Assembly (NCBI GenBank): GCA_048213135.1
Contig: PS015183.1
Location: forward strand, 140,385 to 160,575
Source: Reclinomonas americana ATCC 50394
Lineage: Eukaryota > Jakobida > Jakobea > Jakobida
DNA length: 20,191 nt
Direction: 5' to 3'
In this document: one piece after another, positions 1-10,280 of the stretch
Position numbering within the stretch: the first letter of the stretch is position 1
Layout of the letters: every line of letters begins with the position of its first letter
Translations under genes and position numbers: made by a program
Notes under the pieces: generated by a model
Seen by the model: the letters and a program-made list of their open reading frames with translations, nothing else
Told to the model about the DNA's origin: nothing
Database searches by the model: none

Positions 1-3000
1 AAGCGTCACCGGTTTGCCACCGGCGAGGACAGTACGGCACAGTTGGTGCTGCGACACGCAGCCAAGTACATGACGGTGGATGAGTTGGCGGGCTTTTGGC
101 TCATTAGTCGCGGAGTCTGCCGCTTGGTGGAAACGTTGCGGCGCGCACTCGTTCTTGCCCTTGTTGTTGTTTCTCCTGTTCAACACGCCGACACACACAC
201 ACACACACCACTACACACACAACAGCATTTTGTCGGAGCAGCCACGCCTGTACCACGCGCTCTCGTTCGCCATGAGCGATTCCAGTGACCCCAATGGTGA
301 GTTTGCGCACGTGAAGGCATCGCTGGAGTGCGGACCCGCTCACCGCCGCTGTCACGTGACTACACGTACAGACTACTGCGCAGTGGTGGTCGTGAACGAG
401 CAGCAACGGATGCAAGTCGTCGGTCCATCACTTGCCGTCATCAACTTTGTGAAGAAGTTTGCGGTGGCTGGCGCTGTGTGGCCGGATGGCCGAGCACGGA
501 GTGAGCCATCCGTGGTGGAGGACGTGCAACTCGTCGGTGGGTGGAGTGTCGGACAATGGGTGGAGGGAGAGAAGTGCATGTCTCACCATGATGTTATTCG
601 TTAGTGGAGAACTGGTCGTCCGCTGACGCTCCGGTGCTTGACTTGATGCGAGTCGCGGAGACCTTTGGACCAGTGTCGTCCGTGCGCCTCTCCGTAGGTG
701 AGTCGCAATCGGTGTGCCAGTCGTGCTTCACCCGGTGCTCACCCCACTGTCACCCAGCTCGGCGTGGTGAGAGCAGTCCGTGTTCCATGGGTCGACCGTC
801 TGCTGCCCAACTGGCCTCCCTGAAAGTTCTCCGGACCTATGGTCTGCTTTCACGCGTCTATGTAATCGTCCATTTGCACTTTCCATGTCGAAGCTGACAC
901 GGCCTTTGCCACCGAAGGCATCCTGTTGACACCGACCGATCTGGAGCATCTCGGCACGTCCCAGTGCCTCGAGCAACTTTCGCTTGACGTCCGTTCTTCC
1001 ATCGTGGCAGGTGAATGGTGTCGCCCCTCTCTTGTTCCCCTGCTTTGCTTTTCTCATGCATTGACCTTGTCCTGGAAGCCGTCGCGCAACTGTGTGCCGA
1101 GTCGGAGTTGCCGAACTTGCACGAGTACCGACTCACTGGACCGGTGAGTGGTGTTTCTCAGCGCTGGTGCGAGCTGCAGCGGTTTCCTCTTCTCACATTC
1201 TTTCAGTCACACGCGCTGCCGAACAAGCCGGATGCGCTAGCCCGTCGTGCACGAGAACCATTGCAGATGGTTCGTGGTACCCTCTCGCGGAAGCTCTGTT
1301 CCTCGTCTCACTCACTCTCTTTCTTTCGGTGCGAAGACCGAGCTGGCGGTTCCGCGATTCGCTCGCCAGCTGCGTTCTCTTGTGCTACATTCCATCACAC
1401 TGGACGGTTCGACGACATTATTGGCCATCGCCGACCATCTGCGCACTGGCGCGCTCACCAACCTCGACCTCTCCGGTGCGCCGCAAATCTCTTTCGCTTG
1501 TCGATTCAGTCGCTGTGCGAATGAGCTCACCACTCACTATTTTTGGCGCATCGCAGGCACGCAAGCATTCAAAGATCCGTGGACCAAAGCCGACGGGATT
1601 CGCCAGTTTGCGGAAGCACTGCGGAGAAACCGGTCGCTTCAGTCGCTGAATATCTCGGGTACGTCATGTGTCTGTGTGTGTGGTTTCTGTGACTCGCACG
1701 CTGACATTTGTATGTGCACAAATCAAGGCACCACTCTTGGCTACGACACAGTCACTTCGCTAGGAATGGGTACAGCGTTGCTGCAGTGTTCTGCCTCTCG
1801 GATCGACGTGTCAGGTGCGTTGCACCTGAATCAGGATCTGGATGTGACTCACGTTTTTGTTGACAGCTTTCTTTCTTGTGCGTGTGTGCTTGTAGGGAAC
1901 CGCCTGACGCAGTGCAGATGGTGGACGCAAGTTGTCGCCCCGCAGCTGGCCAGTATGTCCCGCTGTGCGCGCACGATCACCGTGGATCGTCGAGAAGCAA
2001 ATTGCGACATTGATCGGCTGGAGTGCACCGCCTTGTTTGACGGCGAGGACGAGGTGGACGACGATTTTGAATTGGAACTGGCCGGCTTCGAGTCGTTCTC
2101 GGAGCAGTCAGAGGCTCGTCGCACGATCTGCAAGCATCTGTTGCCGTGGTTGTCACTGGGTGATTTCATGAGGACCACTTGGCGTGCATCTCGTTACATG
2201 TGCCAGATGCATGAGGAGTTGCGTGGGTGAAGAATGGAAGGAAGGGAGGGAGAGGGGGAGGGGAGGGAGGGGGAGGGAGGAAGGGAAGGGAGAGATAGAT
2301 TAGGATATGCACAATTCCTTGCGACACGTATTCTGCAGCTAGCGTAGAACAGCTACAAGATATCGCTCTTCATTCCACCTTGATATCGAGAATGTGTAAT
2401 GGTTCCACTCACAGATGAACAATGAGGAATGCAGTGGGCACACAAATCCGTAGGATGGTGTGGGTGGGCCAAGAAACACACAGATTACGAGAGCAGTTGA
2501 CTATAGGAATGAGGGAAAACGGAATGACTCGTGTTTGTCCATCTGTTTGTCTCTCTAATGAGAGGCTCGTAGTTGAATACTTCTTGAATACTGCCGATTC
2601 TCATTCTGCCTATTGGCATTTCTGTGCACAGGGCATTGAGTGCGGCGCAATGCATGTTGTTTGATGCCGTCAGTGGCCCTCGTGCGACGTCACCGATGTT
2701 GGAGTTGTCATTCAACGGCGTCACTCGCATATACGTCAGATGTATGTTGCCACGAATGCGTATCGCGGAGTCGTCTGTTGGCGGCTCATCTTGCCTTGTG
2801 CCCTTGCAGGTTCTCTGAGTGAGGTCTTTGCCACGTTGCAACAGTGCGCTGACGAGAGCTACTGGCGTGCAATTCGACCGTCGTACTTGCCCTTGCGGGA
2901 GACGGAGCCGTGCGACGGTCTTGTCGTCGCCTGTTGCGTACTCTTCTTCATTTCCATAAGTACCAGTCGTGGCACATCGTCTCAACGAATGTGCAGACAC

Positions 3001-4350
3001 CATGTCTTCGTCGAGTGACGAGCTGCTCGGGGTCGCGCTGACGAATCCGCTATTTTCGTCGGTGCGCTCCCTGACTCTGCAGCCCGCGCAAGCCGATCCG
3101 CAGCAGCTGCTGGTGCCGGCCGGTTCGCTGCCACACTGCGAAAGCGTGCTGATTCGAGGTACGCTGCTCATTCGCCTGCATTGTGCGGCTCCTCCTTGCG
3201 TAGTGCTCATTCGTGGTCGTGCGCGCGCAGGTTGGCAACCGAATCATAAGACACTTGGCGACGTGCCGGCCAGCCACCTGTCGTTGTCGTGGCTGCGCGA
3301 TCTGCCGCTGCGTAAGTTGGATGTGCAAGGTTGGTATGGCTATGCACGCACGACGTGGTCGTCTGTGTCGCTCACATCCACACTCGTTTGTATGCGCAGA
3401 ATGCTCGTTGACGTGGGGCATGTCGGTGGCCCTCGCCAGTGTGCTGGCCACGCATGCGACACTGCAAGTCGTGCCCTTCCTGGTAAGTCGGTCCTGCTTC
3501 GGCACTGTTCTCGCTGGCTCGAGTCGCCGCTGACGTCCGTGTATTCTTGCCTCTCGCAGCAGCCACCTGTGCACGAGTTTTGGACTCCGACGGTCCAGCG
3601 ACTTCTCCTGCCTGCCGCTCAGTGCAATCCGCACATTCAACTTGATTCGCGCAGAGACGCACAGCGACTGGAACGAGCCATGCTGACGGTCACCATGTAC
3701 CAGGATGTGTTGGAAAATGTGGAGGTGGACCTGGACCTGACCATGCCACTGCCTACGGAACTGGTCGCGTACGAGATATTGCCGTTCCTCGGCTCGCACG
3801 CCACGCCTCTGTGGCGAGTGTGTCGTGCATTCGGCGCCGCTCTCACGTTGCGTGTTTTGTTAGTTGTTGCTTCTGAAGCCGCAGGAGATGCTCACTCCCT
3901 CTTGCACACTGCAGCATTGTTCGCGATTCGAAGAAGCTGGGCACTCAGCTTGCTCGTCAGATCCAAGCCGCCGAGAAGGTTCACAAACCACTCGGTCGAG
4001 GCAAGAAGCGCTCGGCTAGCGGCACTAATCCAGGGGAGGAGCGCGCATTGCCAGACAACACACCGACAGAGACGACGCCGGGTGCTCGTGTCGCCAGATT
4101 TGTATCGCGTCGCCGTCCCGTGTCACCACACTCTGCTGCTGCGGCACTGTCTCGGCGTGCCGCACAACTACAACACCTTCAGCAACCGACGCAACCACCG
4201 CCGCAGCAGCAGCAGGAGGCGGCAGATATGCTACCCATCTTGTTCCGTGAGTATGACCTGGAGCCCCCAATGGACCGTCGGACGGTTGCAACAGCAGCAG
4301 CCCCCAGTGGACACGGTGCAGAATTGGCATGCCCGCCAGATCACGAGTAA
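1..4350 (+). CDS. F-box-like / leucine-rich repeat protein, 5' partial
   Basis: Predicted substrate adaptor of an SCF-type ubiquitin ligase; this role is inferred from domain type only. The spliced model has exons 1-134, 226-296, 372-536, 605-697, 758-841, 894-1010, 1079-1143, 1207-1269, 1337-1475, 1557-1658, 1728-1814, 1896-2226, 2632-2741, 2810-2917, 2967-3158, 3231-3329, 3400-3482, 3560-3846 and 3915-4350. It stays in one frame for 921 residues to TAA. LRR signatures are clear, for example LRSLVLHSITLDG, LTNLDLSG, LQSLNISG and LRKLDV. F-box-like segments lie at about residues 18-60 (YMTVDELAGFWLISRGVCRL), at the end of exon 12 (LLPWLSLGDFMRTTWRASRY) and in exon 18 (EILPFLGSHATPLWRVCRAF). 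The second is preceded by an acidic stretch. The tail is basic and then Gln/Pro-rich. The 405-nt intron at 2227-2631 is the weakest joint: reading through it meets a TGA at 2228. Two tandem paralogous genes are therefore the alternative, with the second starting near 2654 or upstream. Confidence 0.7.
2227..2631 (+). repeat. Long intron or intergenic spacer with polypurine tract
   Basis: This is either a 405-nt intron inside the F-box/LRR gene or the spacer between two paralogous genes. Positions 2229-2297 are almost pure G/A, built from GGGAGG and GGAAGG runs with several runs of four or five G. The rest is more A/T-rich and holds no convincing coding exon. The flanking GTGAAG donor and CACAG acceptor are both phase 2. 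The introns inside the first and third F-box-like segments are also phase 2, which favours the intron reading. Confidence 0.6.
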
Positions 4351-4429
4351 ACCAGCTGTCCATATACTTCACACAAACACACGCACACAATCGGTACACA
4401 GGAAACAAGCAGTCTCTGCCGCCGCAGTG
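4351..4429. other. Short convergent spacer
   Basis: Only 79 bp separate the stop codon of the F-box/LRR gene (+) from the stop codon of the LRR gene on the minus strand. Both transcripts must therefore overlap or have very short 3' UTRs. The stretch contains a CA-rich run and no recognisable gene. Confidence 0.6.
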
Positions 4430-5921
4430 TCACTCGCGTGCACTCCGCGCGGCTGCGACTGTGGCTGCCATGGCGGCGTGTGCCGAGTGCACGATTTGGA
4501 CCTTGACCTTGTCCTCGGCAGACACTGGTTCATCGTCCAGAGTAGTAACTTGAAGCACGACGGCGAGGATCTGGCGGGGTTGGGCGGAAAGAACATCAGT
4601 CGTCAGCGAAACGGATGGGAGGAGAGGGGGAGGGAGGGGAAGGGGGAGGGAGGGGAAGGGAGGGGAAGAGAGGGAAGGGAGGGGGGAAGGGGAGAATAGC
4701 AGACTACCAAGGTCACTGGCGAAGAATGCAATGCCGGAGGAGACATCAGTCATCAAAAGCAGTTTGGGAATCAAGTAAACTGGTGGAACGATGAGTTCGA
4801 GAGCGAGAGTGTAAGAGGGTGATAGAAATAGGGAGAGAGGGAGGGAGGGGAGAGGCAAAGGTGGCAATGTGACAGCTCGACCAGCGAAGAATGCAATGCC
4901 GGAGGAGACATCAGTCATCATCGAAAGGGAAGGAGGGAGAGAGGGAGAGAGGGGGAAGAAAGCAGGAAGGGGAGAATAGCAGACTCATAAGGTCCCAGAA
5001 ATGTGAACAGCTCCACCAGCGTAGAATGCAATGCTGTCTTCATCGCAACTCACTCCCACACCCTGCTACAAACAAACCCTCACCTTGTGTCTGGCCTGCT
5101 CAATCTCTTGAATCGGATTCTCCATCAATCTGAGCGACGACAGGTCGCGCAGGTAGCTGAGCGGCTGCAGAACGGCCGGATCGGCAAACCTAAGTCGCGG
5201 TGGTGAGTCTCGTGTCACCAGGCGCTCTCTATTTTACAAGAGCGCGACACAACTTGTTGTGTGAAAAGTCAGCCGACGACAGGCACACCACGCGCTCGAG
5301 GCTCTCCGCACTCGCAATCTCATTGTGCGACGCATCCAGCACCTCCAGTTGCAACAGCGACCCGATATCTCTCGTGTGTGTGAGTGCATTGTGGCTCTGC
5401 GGGGCGCGCGGTGAGATGCGAGCTATTCAGCGATCACTGCAACGCCACACGGCGGAGACGCAACAACGTCGAGTCTGCGCACGGAGAGGTGTCGAATGCC
5501 GGGCAACTCGGTCAACTGATTGTGCGAGACATTGAGGTCGGCCAGCGCCGTGAGAGCGTGCAGGCTCGGCAGCGTGGAGAGCGAGTTGAAGGAGAGGTCC
5601 AGTGTCTGCAAAAAGTGCAGCGTCGGCGGCACCTGCGTGATCTCGCGGATCTGGTTGTGCGCGAGAAGCGCCTGCTGGAGAGTGTCTGGCACGGCCCAGT
5701 CGCCGGGGAAGGTCTCTGCACACCAAGGCCGCGGAATAAGCAACGCAATAGTGCATGAGAAGAGCAGGGAGGGAGAGAGGGAGAGCCTCACCGAGTCGAT
5801 TGTGAGACGCGTCAAGCACGCACAACTGGCGCAACGGCGACAAGGGTGCCAAACTGTGCGCGATCACGTCACCACAAGAGTGCACCAACAGACAATGTAG
5901 TCGAAACAACAATAACAACAA
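4430..5921 (-). CDS. SDS22-like leucine-rich repeat protein, 5' partial
   Basis: Protein-interaction scaffold of the short-LRR, SDS22-like type; the partner is unknown. Exons from 5' to 3' are 5921(gap)-5792, 5715-5465, 5396-5254, 5189-5084 and 4570-4430. Phases match at every junction. At least six LRRs are visible with repeated SHN consensus: LCVLDASHNRLG, LQTLDLSFNSLSTLP, LADLNVSHNQLTELP, LDVSHNALT, LEVLDASHNEIAS and SADFSHNKF. The last exons give a typical LRR-cap ending, NPIQEIEQARHKILAVVLQV then LDDEPVSAEDKV, and an Ala-rich end. The splice LDV|SHN uses a GTTGCG donor. The last intron is 513 nt and filled with tandem repeats. The N-terminus is lost in the assembly gap. The CDS is confident; its function is not. 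Confidence 0.88.
4571..5083 (-). repeat. Repeat-filled 513-nt intron of the LRR gene
   Basis: The intron runs from donor GTGAGG (5083, minus strand) to acceptor CGCCAG (4571). On the plus strand it holds purine tracts at about 4612-4695, 4830-4856 and 4925-4972. An identical 36-bp direct repeat lies at 4720-4755 and 4885-4920, with a third, shorter match at about 5021-5036. A 19-bp direct repeat lies at 4687-4705 and 4967-4985. A diverged piece near 4592-4611 shares the ACATCAGTC core. The pattern looks like repeated duplication of a segment within the intron. Confidence 0.8.
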
Positions 5922-6341
5922 NNNNNNNNNNNNNNNNNNNNNNNNNNNNNNNNNNNNNNNNNNNNNNNNNNNNNNNNNNNNNNNNNNNNNNNNNNNNNNN
6001 NNNNNNNNNNNNNNNNNNNNNNNNNNNNNNNNNNNNNNNNNNNNNNNNNNNNNNNNNNNNNNNNNNNNNNNNNNNNNNNNNNNNNNNNNNNNNNNNNNNN
6101 NNNNNNNNNNNNNNNNNNNNNNNNNNNNNNNNNNNNNNNNNNNNNNNNNNNNNNNNNNNNNNNNNNNNNNNNNNNNNNNNNNNNNNNNNNNNNNNNNNNN
6201 NNNNNNNNNNNNNNNNNNNNNNNNNNNNNNNNNNNNNNNNNNNNNNNNNNNNNNNNNNNNNNNNNNNNNNNNNNNNNNNNNNNNNNNNNNNNNNNNNNNN
6301 NNNNNNNNNNNNNNNNNNNNNNNNNNNNNNNNNNNNNNNNN
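5922..6341. other. Assembly gap (420 N)
   Basis: Run of N. It hides the 5' end of the minus-strand LRR gene and possibly the spacer to TRAP-beta. Long open frames that cross it are artefacts. Confidence 0.99.
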
Positions 6342-6527
6342 GCGCACGCTCTCTCTCCCTTGCGCGTGTGTGCCGTGCTGCGCGAGAGTGTTTGTTGTTG
6401 TGCGCGCTCCATTTCGTTCTGCTCCGCACATGTGCCCCGCGCCCACACACACACGCGTGCCCCTCTCTGTCTCTCCTGCTATTCTCCGCTTGTTGTGCAG
6501 CGTGGTTGTTTGTGTGTGTCTGTGTGC

Positions 6528-7360
6528 ATGCACGTCATGGGAAGGGTTGCGAGAGTGGAGCGGGGGCACTTGTCCTTTTTCCGCATGTCACGCACTCCTT
6601 CGCTCACTCACTCACTCACGCGTGCACAGCGGCAAGCGGTGATTGCACTGGTGGTGTTGTTGGTGGTGGCGGTGGTGAGCGTGTCGGCTGAGGAGCCGCA
6701 GCTGGCGGTCTTCAAGAACCTGCAGCAGTCGTTGCGTCCTCCTAAAGAGCAGGAGAGTGTGTGTGTGTGTGAGTGGAGACTGACAATGTGTGTCGCACGC
6801 AGGTACGCTGTGCAGGGTGGTGAGGTGGTGATCAACTTCCAGATCTACAACCTGGGTGATGGGTTGCGTCTTCAATTTTTCCCTCGCTTTCTCGCATGTT
6901 GTTGTCATGCTCACACTCGTTTCTGTGCACATTAGTGCTGCTCATGACTTCAAGCTGGAGGACACTGCGTACGAGAGCGACAACTTTGATGTCGTCTACG
7001 GCAAGCGCACGGCCTCGTTCGAGAAGATCCCGGCGTTGCGTTGCTTAAATGAGTGCTCATGAATGAGTGTGTGTGCGTGTGTGCTCACAATGCGGCCTGT
7101 GCAGTGGTTCCTCCGTGTCGCACACGCTGGTGCTGAAGCCCAAGACCACTGGCCGTTTCAACGCCGGCGCTGCCACGTACACGTACCGCGCGGGCAAGAA
7201 GACTGTCGTTGCGTGTTCGATTGGAGATGGGATGCATTGCCACGGACGTATGATTCACTGACGGTGGTGATCCTGCTCGCAGTCTGGCCAGTCAACTCAG
7301 GCTCCCCTCCTCGAGATCGTGAACCAGCGCGACCATGAGCGTCGCTCGGCCTCGTTCTAC
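6528..7360 (+). CDS. SSR2: Translocon-associated protein subunit beta (TRAP-beta), 3' partial
   Basis: Subunit of the ER TRAP complex, which sits beside the Sec61 channel and assists insertion of nascent secretory and membrane proteins. Exons are 6528-6545, 6630-6730, 6803-6862, 6936-7034, 7105-7207 and 7283-7360, with all phases consistent. The product starts MHVMGRRQAVIALVVLLVV, a good cleavable signal peptide ending near VSVSA. The lumenal domain then follows family landmarks: YAVQGGEVVINFQIYNLGDG, DFKLEDTAY, KIPAGSSVSHTLVLKP, FNAGAATYTYRAG and REVERSE-turn end NQRDHERRSASFY. The 153 visible residues compare with about 183 in animals. The missing C-terminal membrane anchor and short cytosolic tail should lie in the gap that follows. 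All six visible introns begin with GTTGCG. Start could also be the ATG at 6537. Confidence 0.94.
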
Positions 7361-7393
7361 GTTGCGTTTTTTTTTTTTTTTTGGTGCCTCCTC

Positions 7394-7798
7394 NNNNNNN
7401 NNNNNNNNNNNNNNNNNNNNNNNNNNNNNNNNNNNNNNNNNNNNNNNNNNNNNNNNNNNNNNNNNNNNNNNNNNNNNNNNNNNNNNNNNNNNNNNNNNNN
7501 NNNNNNNNNNNNNNNNNNNNNNNNNNNNNNNNNNNNNNNNNNNNNNNNNNNNNNNNNNNNNNNNNNNNNNNNNNNNNNNNNNNNNNNNNNNNNNNNNNNN
7601 NNNNNNNNNNNNNNNNNNNNNNNNNNNNNNNNNNNNNNNNNNNNNNNNNNNNNNNNNNNNNNNNNNNNNNNNNNNNNNNNNNNNNNNNNNNNNNNNNNNN
7701 NNNNNNNNNNNNNNNNNNNNNNNNNNNNNNNNNNNNNNNNNNNNNNNNNNNNNNNNNNNNNNNNNNNNNNNNNNNNNNNNNNNNNNNNNNNNNNNNNN
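7394..7798. other. Assembly gap (405 N)
   Basis: Run of N that hides the last exon(s) of TRAP-beta, including its membrane anchor. It follows an 18-nt T run inside the last visible intron and precedes a G-rich tract, so low complexity probably broke the assembly. Confidence 0.99.
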
Positions 7799-7852
7799 AA
7801 GGGGGAAAGGGGGAAGGGGGAAGGGGGAAGGGGGCAAAGGGAGAGAGGGGAC
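7799..7852. repeat. G-rich polypurine tract
   Basis: Tandem AAGGGGG units, four or more copies, at the edge of the gap, ending in GGGAGAGAGGGG. It has the run pattern expected of a G-quadruplex or H-DNA former. It is either in the 3' part of TRAP-beta or intergenic. Confidence 0.8.
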
Positions 7853-7885
7853 AGTATTTCGGCACGTCTGCTGAGAAGATCCCCA

Positions 7886-8345
7886 CTGCAACGCGCGCGG
7901 CGGCATGTGACTCAGCGTATAGAGGAGAGCCCTCTACAACGCAACAACAACTGAGTCAGCGTATGGAGAAGAACCCCTCTGATTCAGATCCGAACTGCAA
8001 AGAGCCCCTCTGCAACGCGACAGCAACTGAGTCAGCGTCTGGAGAAGAACCACTCTGCGACGCGACATCTGCATTCATAGTCTTGCTGAGAAGAACCCCT
8101 CTGCAACCGAGTCAGCTGATGGAGAAGATCCACTGCGATGCGACATCTGCACTCATAGTCTTGCTGAGAAGAACCCCTCTGCAGCGCGACATCAGCATTC
8201 AGATTCGAACTGCAAAGAACCCCTCTGCAACGCGGCAGCAACCGAGTTAACTGATGAAGAAGATCCCCTGCAATGCGGCAGCAACTGAGTCAGCTGATGG
8301 AGAAGAACCACTCTGCAGCGCGGCAGCTGACAGAGGAGCTCAGCC
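7886..8345. repeat. Degenerate ~45-bp minisatellite, about 11 units
   Basis: Tandem units begin CTCTGCAACGCGRCAGCAAC, continue with a GAGTCAGCTGATGGA-like middle and end GAGAAGAACCC. Most are 44-46 bp; two are shortened to 31-32 bp. Some units replace the middle with CATTCATAGTCTTGCTGAG or with CAGATTCGAACTGCAAA, so at least three variants alternate. Open frames exist on both strands only because the repeat length is near a multiple of three. I see no splice structure or family match, so I treat it as non-coding. It lies between the converging ends of TRAP-beta and GTF2H3. The remaining bases up to 8477 show nothing recognisable. Confidence 0.85.
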
Positions 8346-8477
8346 TGCGTCACGACGGAAACCCTGGCTGATACAAACTCTGCTCCGATAGGTGAGAACT
8401 CGCGAAATGCATCCAGCTGTGCGATGTGATCGCCAAGACGGCACACTTGAATCACTCGGCATTACACTGAGAGTTGC

Positions 8478-10086
8478 TCATGTCGGTGCGGCGGCCGTGG
8501 CCGAGAGCGACTGCACGTCGCGTGCCGTGAACACCGTCTGACACGTGCTACACCGATCCATCTCGAAGCAAAAGACTGCACGTGGTGTCAGAGGGGGGCG
8601 GGGAATCGACAGACATGCCCACACTGCGACGCAACTCGACAAGCACACGGAGCACACAAAGCCGACATTGATTTTCCGCTTGTGGCAGAAGCAGGCGGCG
8701 CGGAAATCAACATCGCGCTCCTTGGGCAGCGCCTGGTGCGTCCGTGACTTGTTGTCGGACAGAAACACCGTCTGCAGGAGAGACAGAGCGTGAGCATCAC
8801 GATTCAAGCAAAGTGAGTGAGTGCGTGTAAAAGCGCACCAGCAGAAACTCGAGCAGATTGCCTTCGCGTGGCCTCAGGTAAATGCCGCTAGTGATGCTGG
8901 CGGCCTGTTGCAAGAAGCTCGAGTCCTCCGGACCCAGCACACACGCGTCGACAATCACGTGCTGGTGTAGCGAGTGAGGAGGGGGAAAGAGAGAGGAAGA
9001 GAGTTCGACAGCGACGCAACATTCTTGTCGGCGCTGAAAATGGCGTTCATGACTGAAATGTACTGCGACGGCACGTCGGGCGACGCCGTCAACACCAGAA
9101 CACGACACTGCGGCTTCTTGTGCGCCGTGCTCAGCGCTCGGTTGACATCTGTGGCCCATGCGTGAGCGAGCGAGGATTGAAGGCAGCACACGACCGTGGA
9201 ACGCAACAGCAGAGGGCACGAGAGAGCGCACACGACAGTTGAATGCCGAGCTGCGCCGAGGCGGAGCCATCGTCGGGCAGGCGAACCCGCCCGACAAACT
9301 CACGCACTTGCAGATGCAGGGCGGCGGGGTCGATCACCACGCCGTCGAGGTCGTTGGCAAAGTGAGCGAACTCGCTGTGCCGGAGGGGGGGAGTATGAGA
9401 ACAGGAGACACAGAAGAGAGAAGGCACAAAAGCCAAACACGAGTGACAGCAGGCGATAGAAGAGAAACGAGATGCCTAGGTCAAAGAGATGGAGATAACA
9501 GTGGCGACAAGACGGCGAGTTGAAATGTGAATGGGGAAGCAGATGAAGCATCAAAGTTGAATGTGAGAGCTCACGTAGACAGCAGTGACAGGCAGAGTGG
9601 CAATGTACTCCCTCTCTGTGTCTCTCCGTGAGCTCGACTACAACACGGAATGAGACATGTGATTCACACGCACAGTCGTTCCTTCTCTGTCTCCCTCTCC
9701 CTCCCCCTATCTCTCCCCCACCCACCATCCATCAAAGTCCGTCAGCAACAGCTGCAGGTGATTGCGCGGATTCAACAGCGCATACGAGCGCAGAAACACC
9801 GTCACTTGCTGCAAGTACGCGTCCATGGGCAGCACAGGCCACCCAACACCACCACCACCACTACTTCTTCCACCCACTCCACTCGCTTCATCAGTGGTCA
9901 GTGGAGGCACATGCACACCGGCCTCGCCGGCGTCGGTCTCCCAACTGGGTGCATTGACATCGAGAATGACGACAAGCAGCGAGGCATCTGTGTGTGTGTG
10001 TGTGTGTGCGTGTGTCGACAGCGATCAGCACTGATAGAGGAGAGGGGTGGGAAAGGCGCAGACAGTGTACCGTCGTACGTGGCCAT
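8478..10086 (-). CDS. GTF2H3: TFIIH core subunit p34 (GTF2H3 / Tfb4)
   Basis: Subunit of the general transcription and nucleotide-excision-repair factor TFIIH, which contacts the p44 subunit; nuclear. Exons 5' to 3': 10086-10071, 9987-9722, 9637-9575, about 9370-9232, 9148-9021, 8961-8839, 8771-8636 and 8575-8478, giving about 322 residues against 308 in human. The start MATYDDASLLVVILDVNAPS is the first strand of the von Willebrand A-like fold. RVLVLTASPD, SVMNAIFSADKN, VIVDACVLGPEDSSFLQQA and SGIYLRP follow the family in order. The C-terminal C4 zinc finger is CFCHKRKINVGFVCSVCLSI followed by FCFEMDRCSTCQTVF; the splice CLS|I uses a GTTGCG donor. A Gly/Thr-rich insert lies near residues 25-50. 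The stretch 9375-9640 is uncertain: reading past the donor at 9574 gives AVYVSSHIQ, close to the family's VIASHIQ, but meets TGA at once. Confidence 0.93.
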
Positions 10087-10280
10087 GGCGTTCGTGCAAG
10101 CACAATGAAAGGGACGATCGAAGGACACAGCGTCTTGTGAATAAAGGGCTTCACGTTCACTGAATTCTTCACTTGACCTGCGGGTTGTCGCAGCGTGGCA
10201 TGGCGATCGCTTTCTTGATCGCGCAGTCGATCACTGGATCGATTGCATGCATGGCGGGGCTTGTGCACGGTCCGTATCAC
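10087..10280. other. Spacer between GT8 gene and GTF2H3
   Basis: 194 bp that must contain the 3' UTR of the glycosyltransferase gene and the promoter of GTF2H3, both on the minus strand. A plus-strand AATAAA at about 10140 is on the wrong strand for either gene. No further gene is visible. Confidence 0.5.

Noticed and set aside
2485-3210. 241-codon open frame on the minus strand
   Set aside because: Antisense shadow of the F-box/LRR gene. Its composition is incoherent and the plus strand has consistent splice phases and LRR motifs.
2969-4699. 576-codon uninterrupted plus-strand frame
   Set aside because: It reads through introns at 3159, 3330, 3483 and 3847, then shifts out of the true final-exon frame. 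Length is due to intron sizes that happen to sum to a multiple of three.
4430-4921. Minus-strand frame with SGIAFFA repeats and Pro/Leu/Ser-rich stretches
   Set aside because: Only its last 47 codons are the LRR gene's final exon. The rest is repeat-filled intron translated in frame.
5427-6569. Long open frames across the 5922-6341 gap on both strands
   Set aside because: They are open only because N codons contain no stops. The real coding parts belong to the LRR gene and TRAP-beta.
8032-8241. Open frames on both strands in the 45-bp array; CRISPR-like look
   Set aside because: Units are contiguous and degenerate with no unique spacers, in a eukaryotic context. Frames reflect unit length only.
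9131-9436. Read-through SLAHAWATDVNRAL in GTF2H3 as coding
   Set aside because: Removing an 83-nt intron (9149-9231, GTGCGC donor, CACAG acceptor) gives a consistent phase and LGIQLSYVNRAL, which fits the family better.
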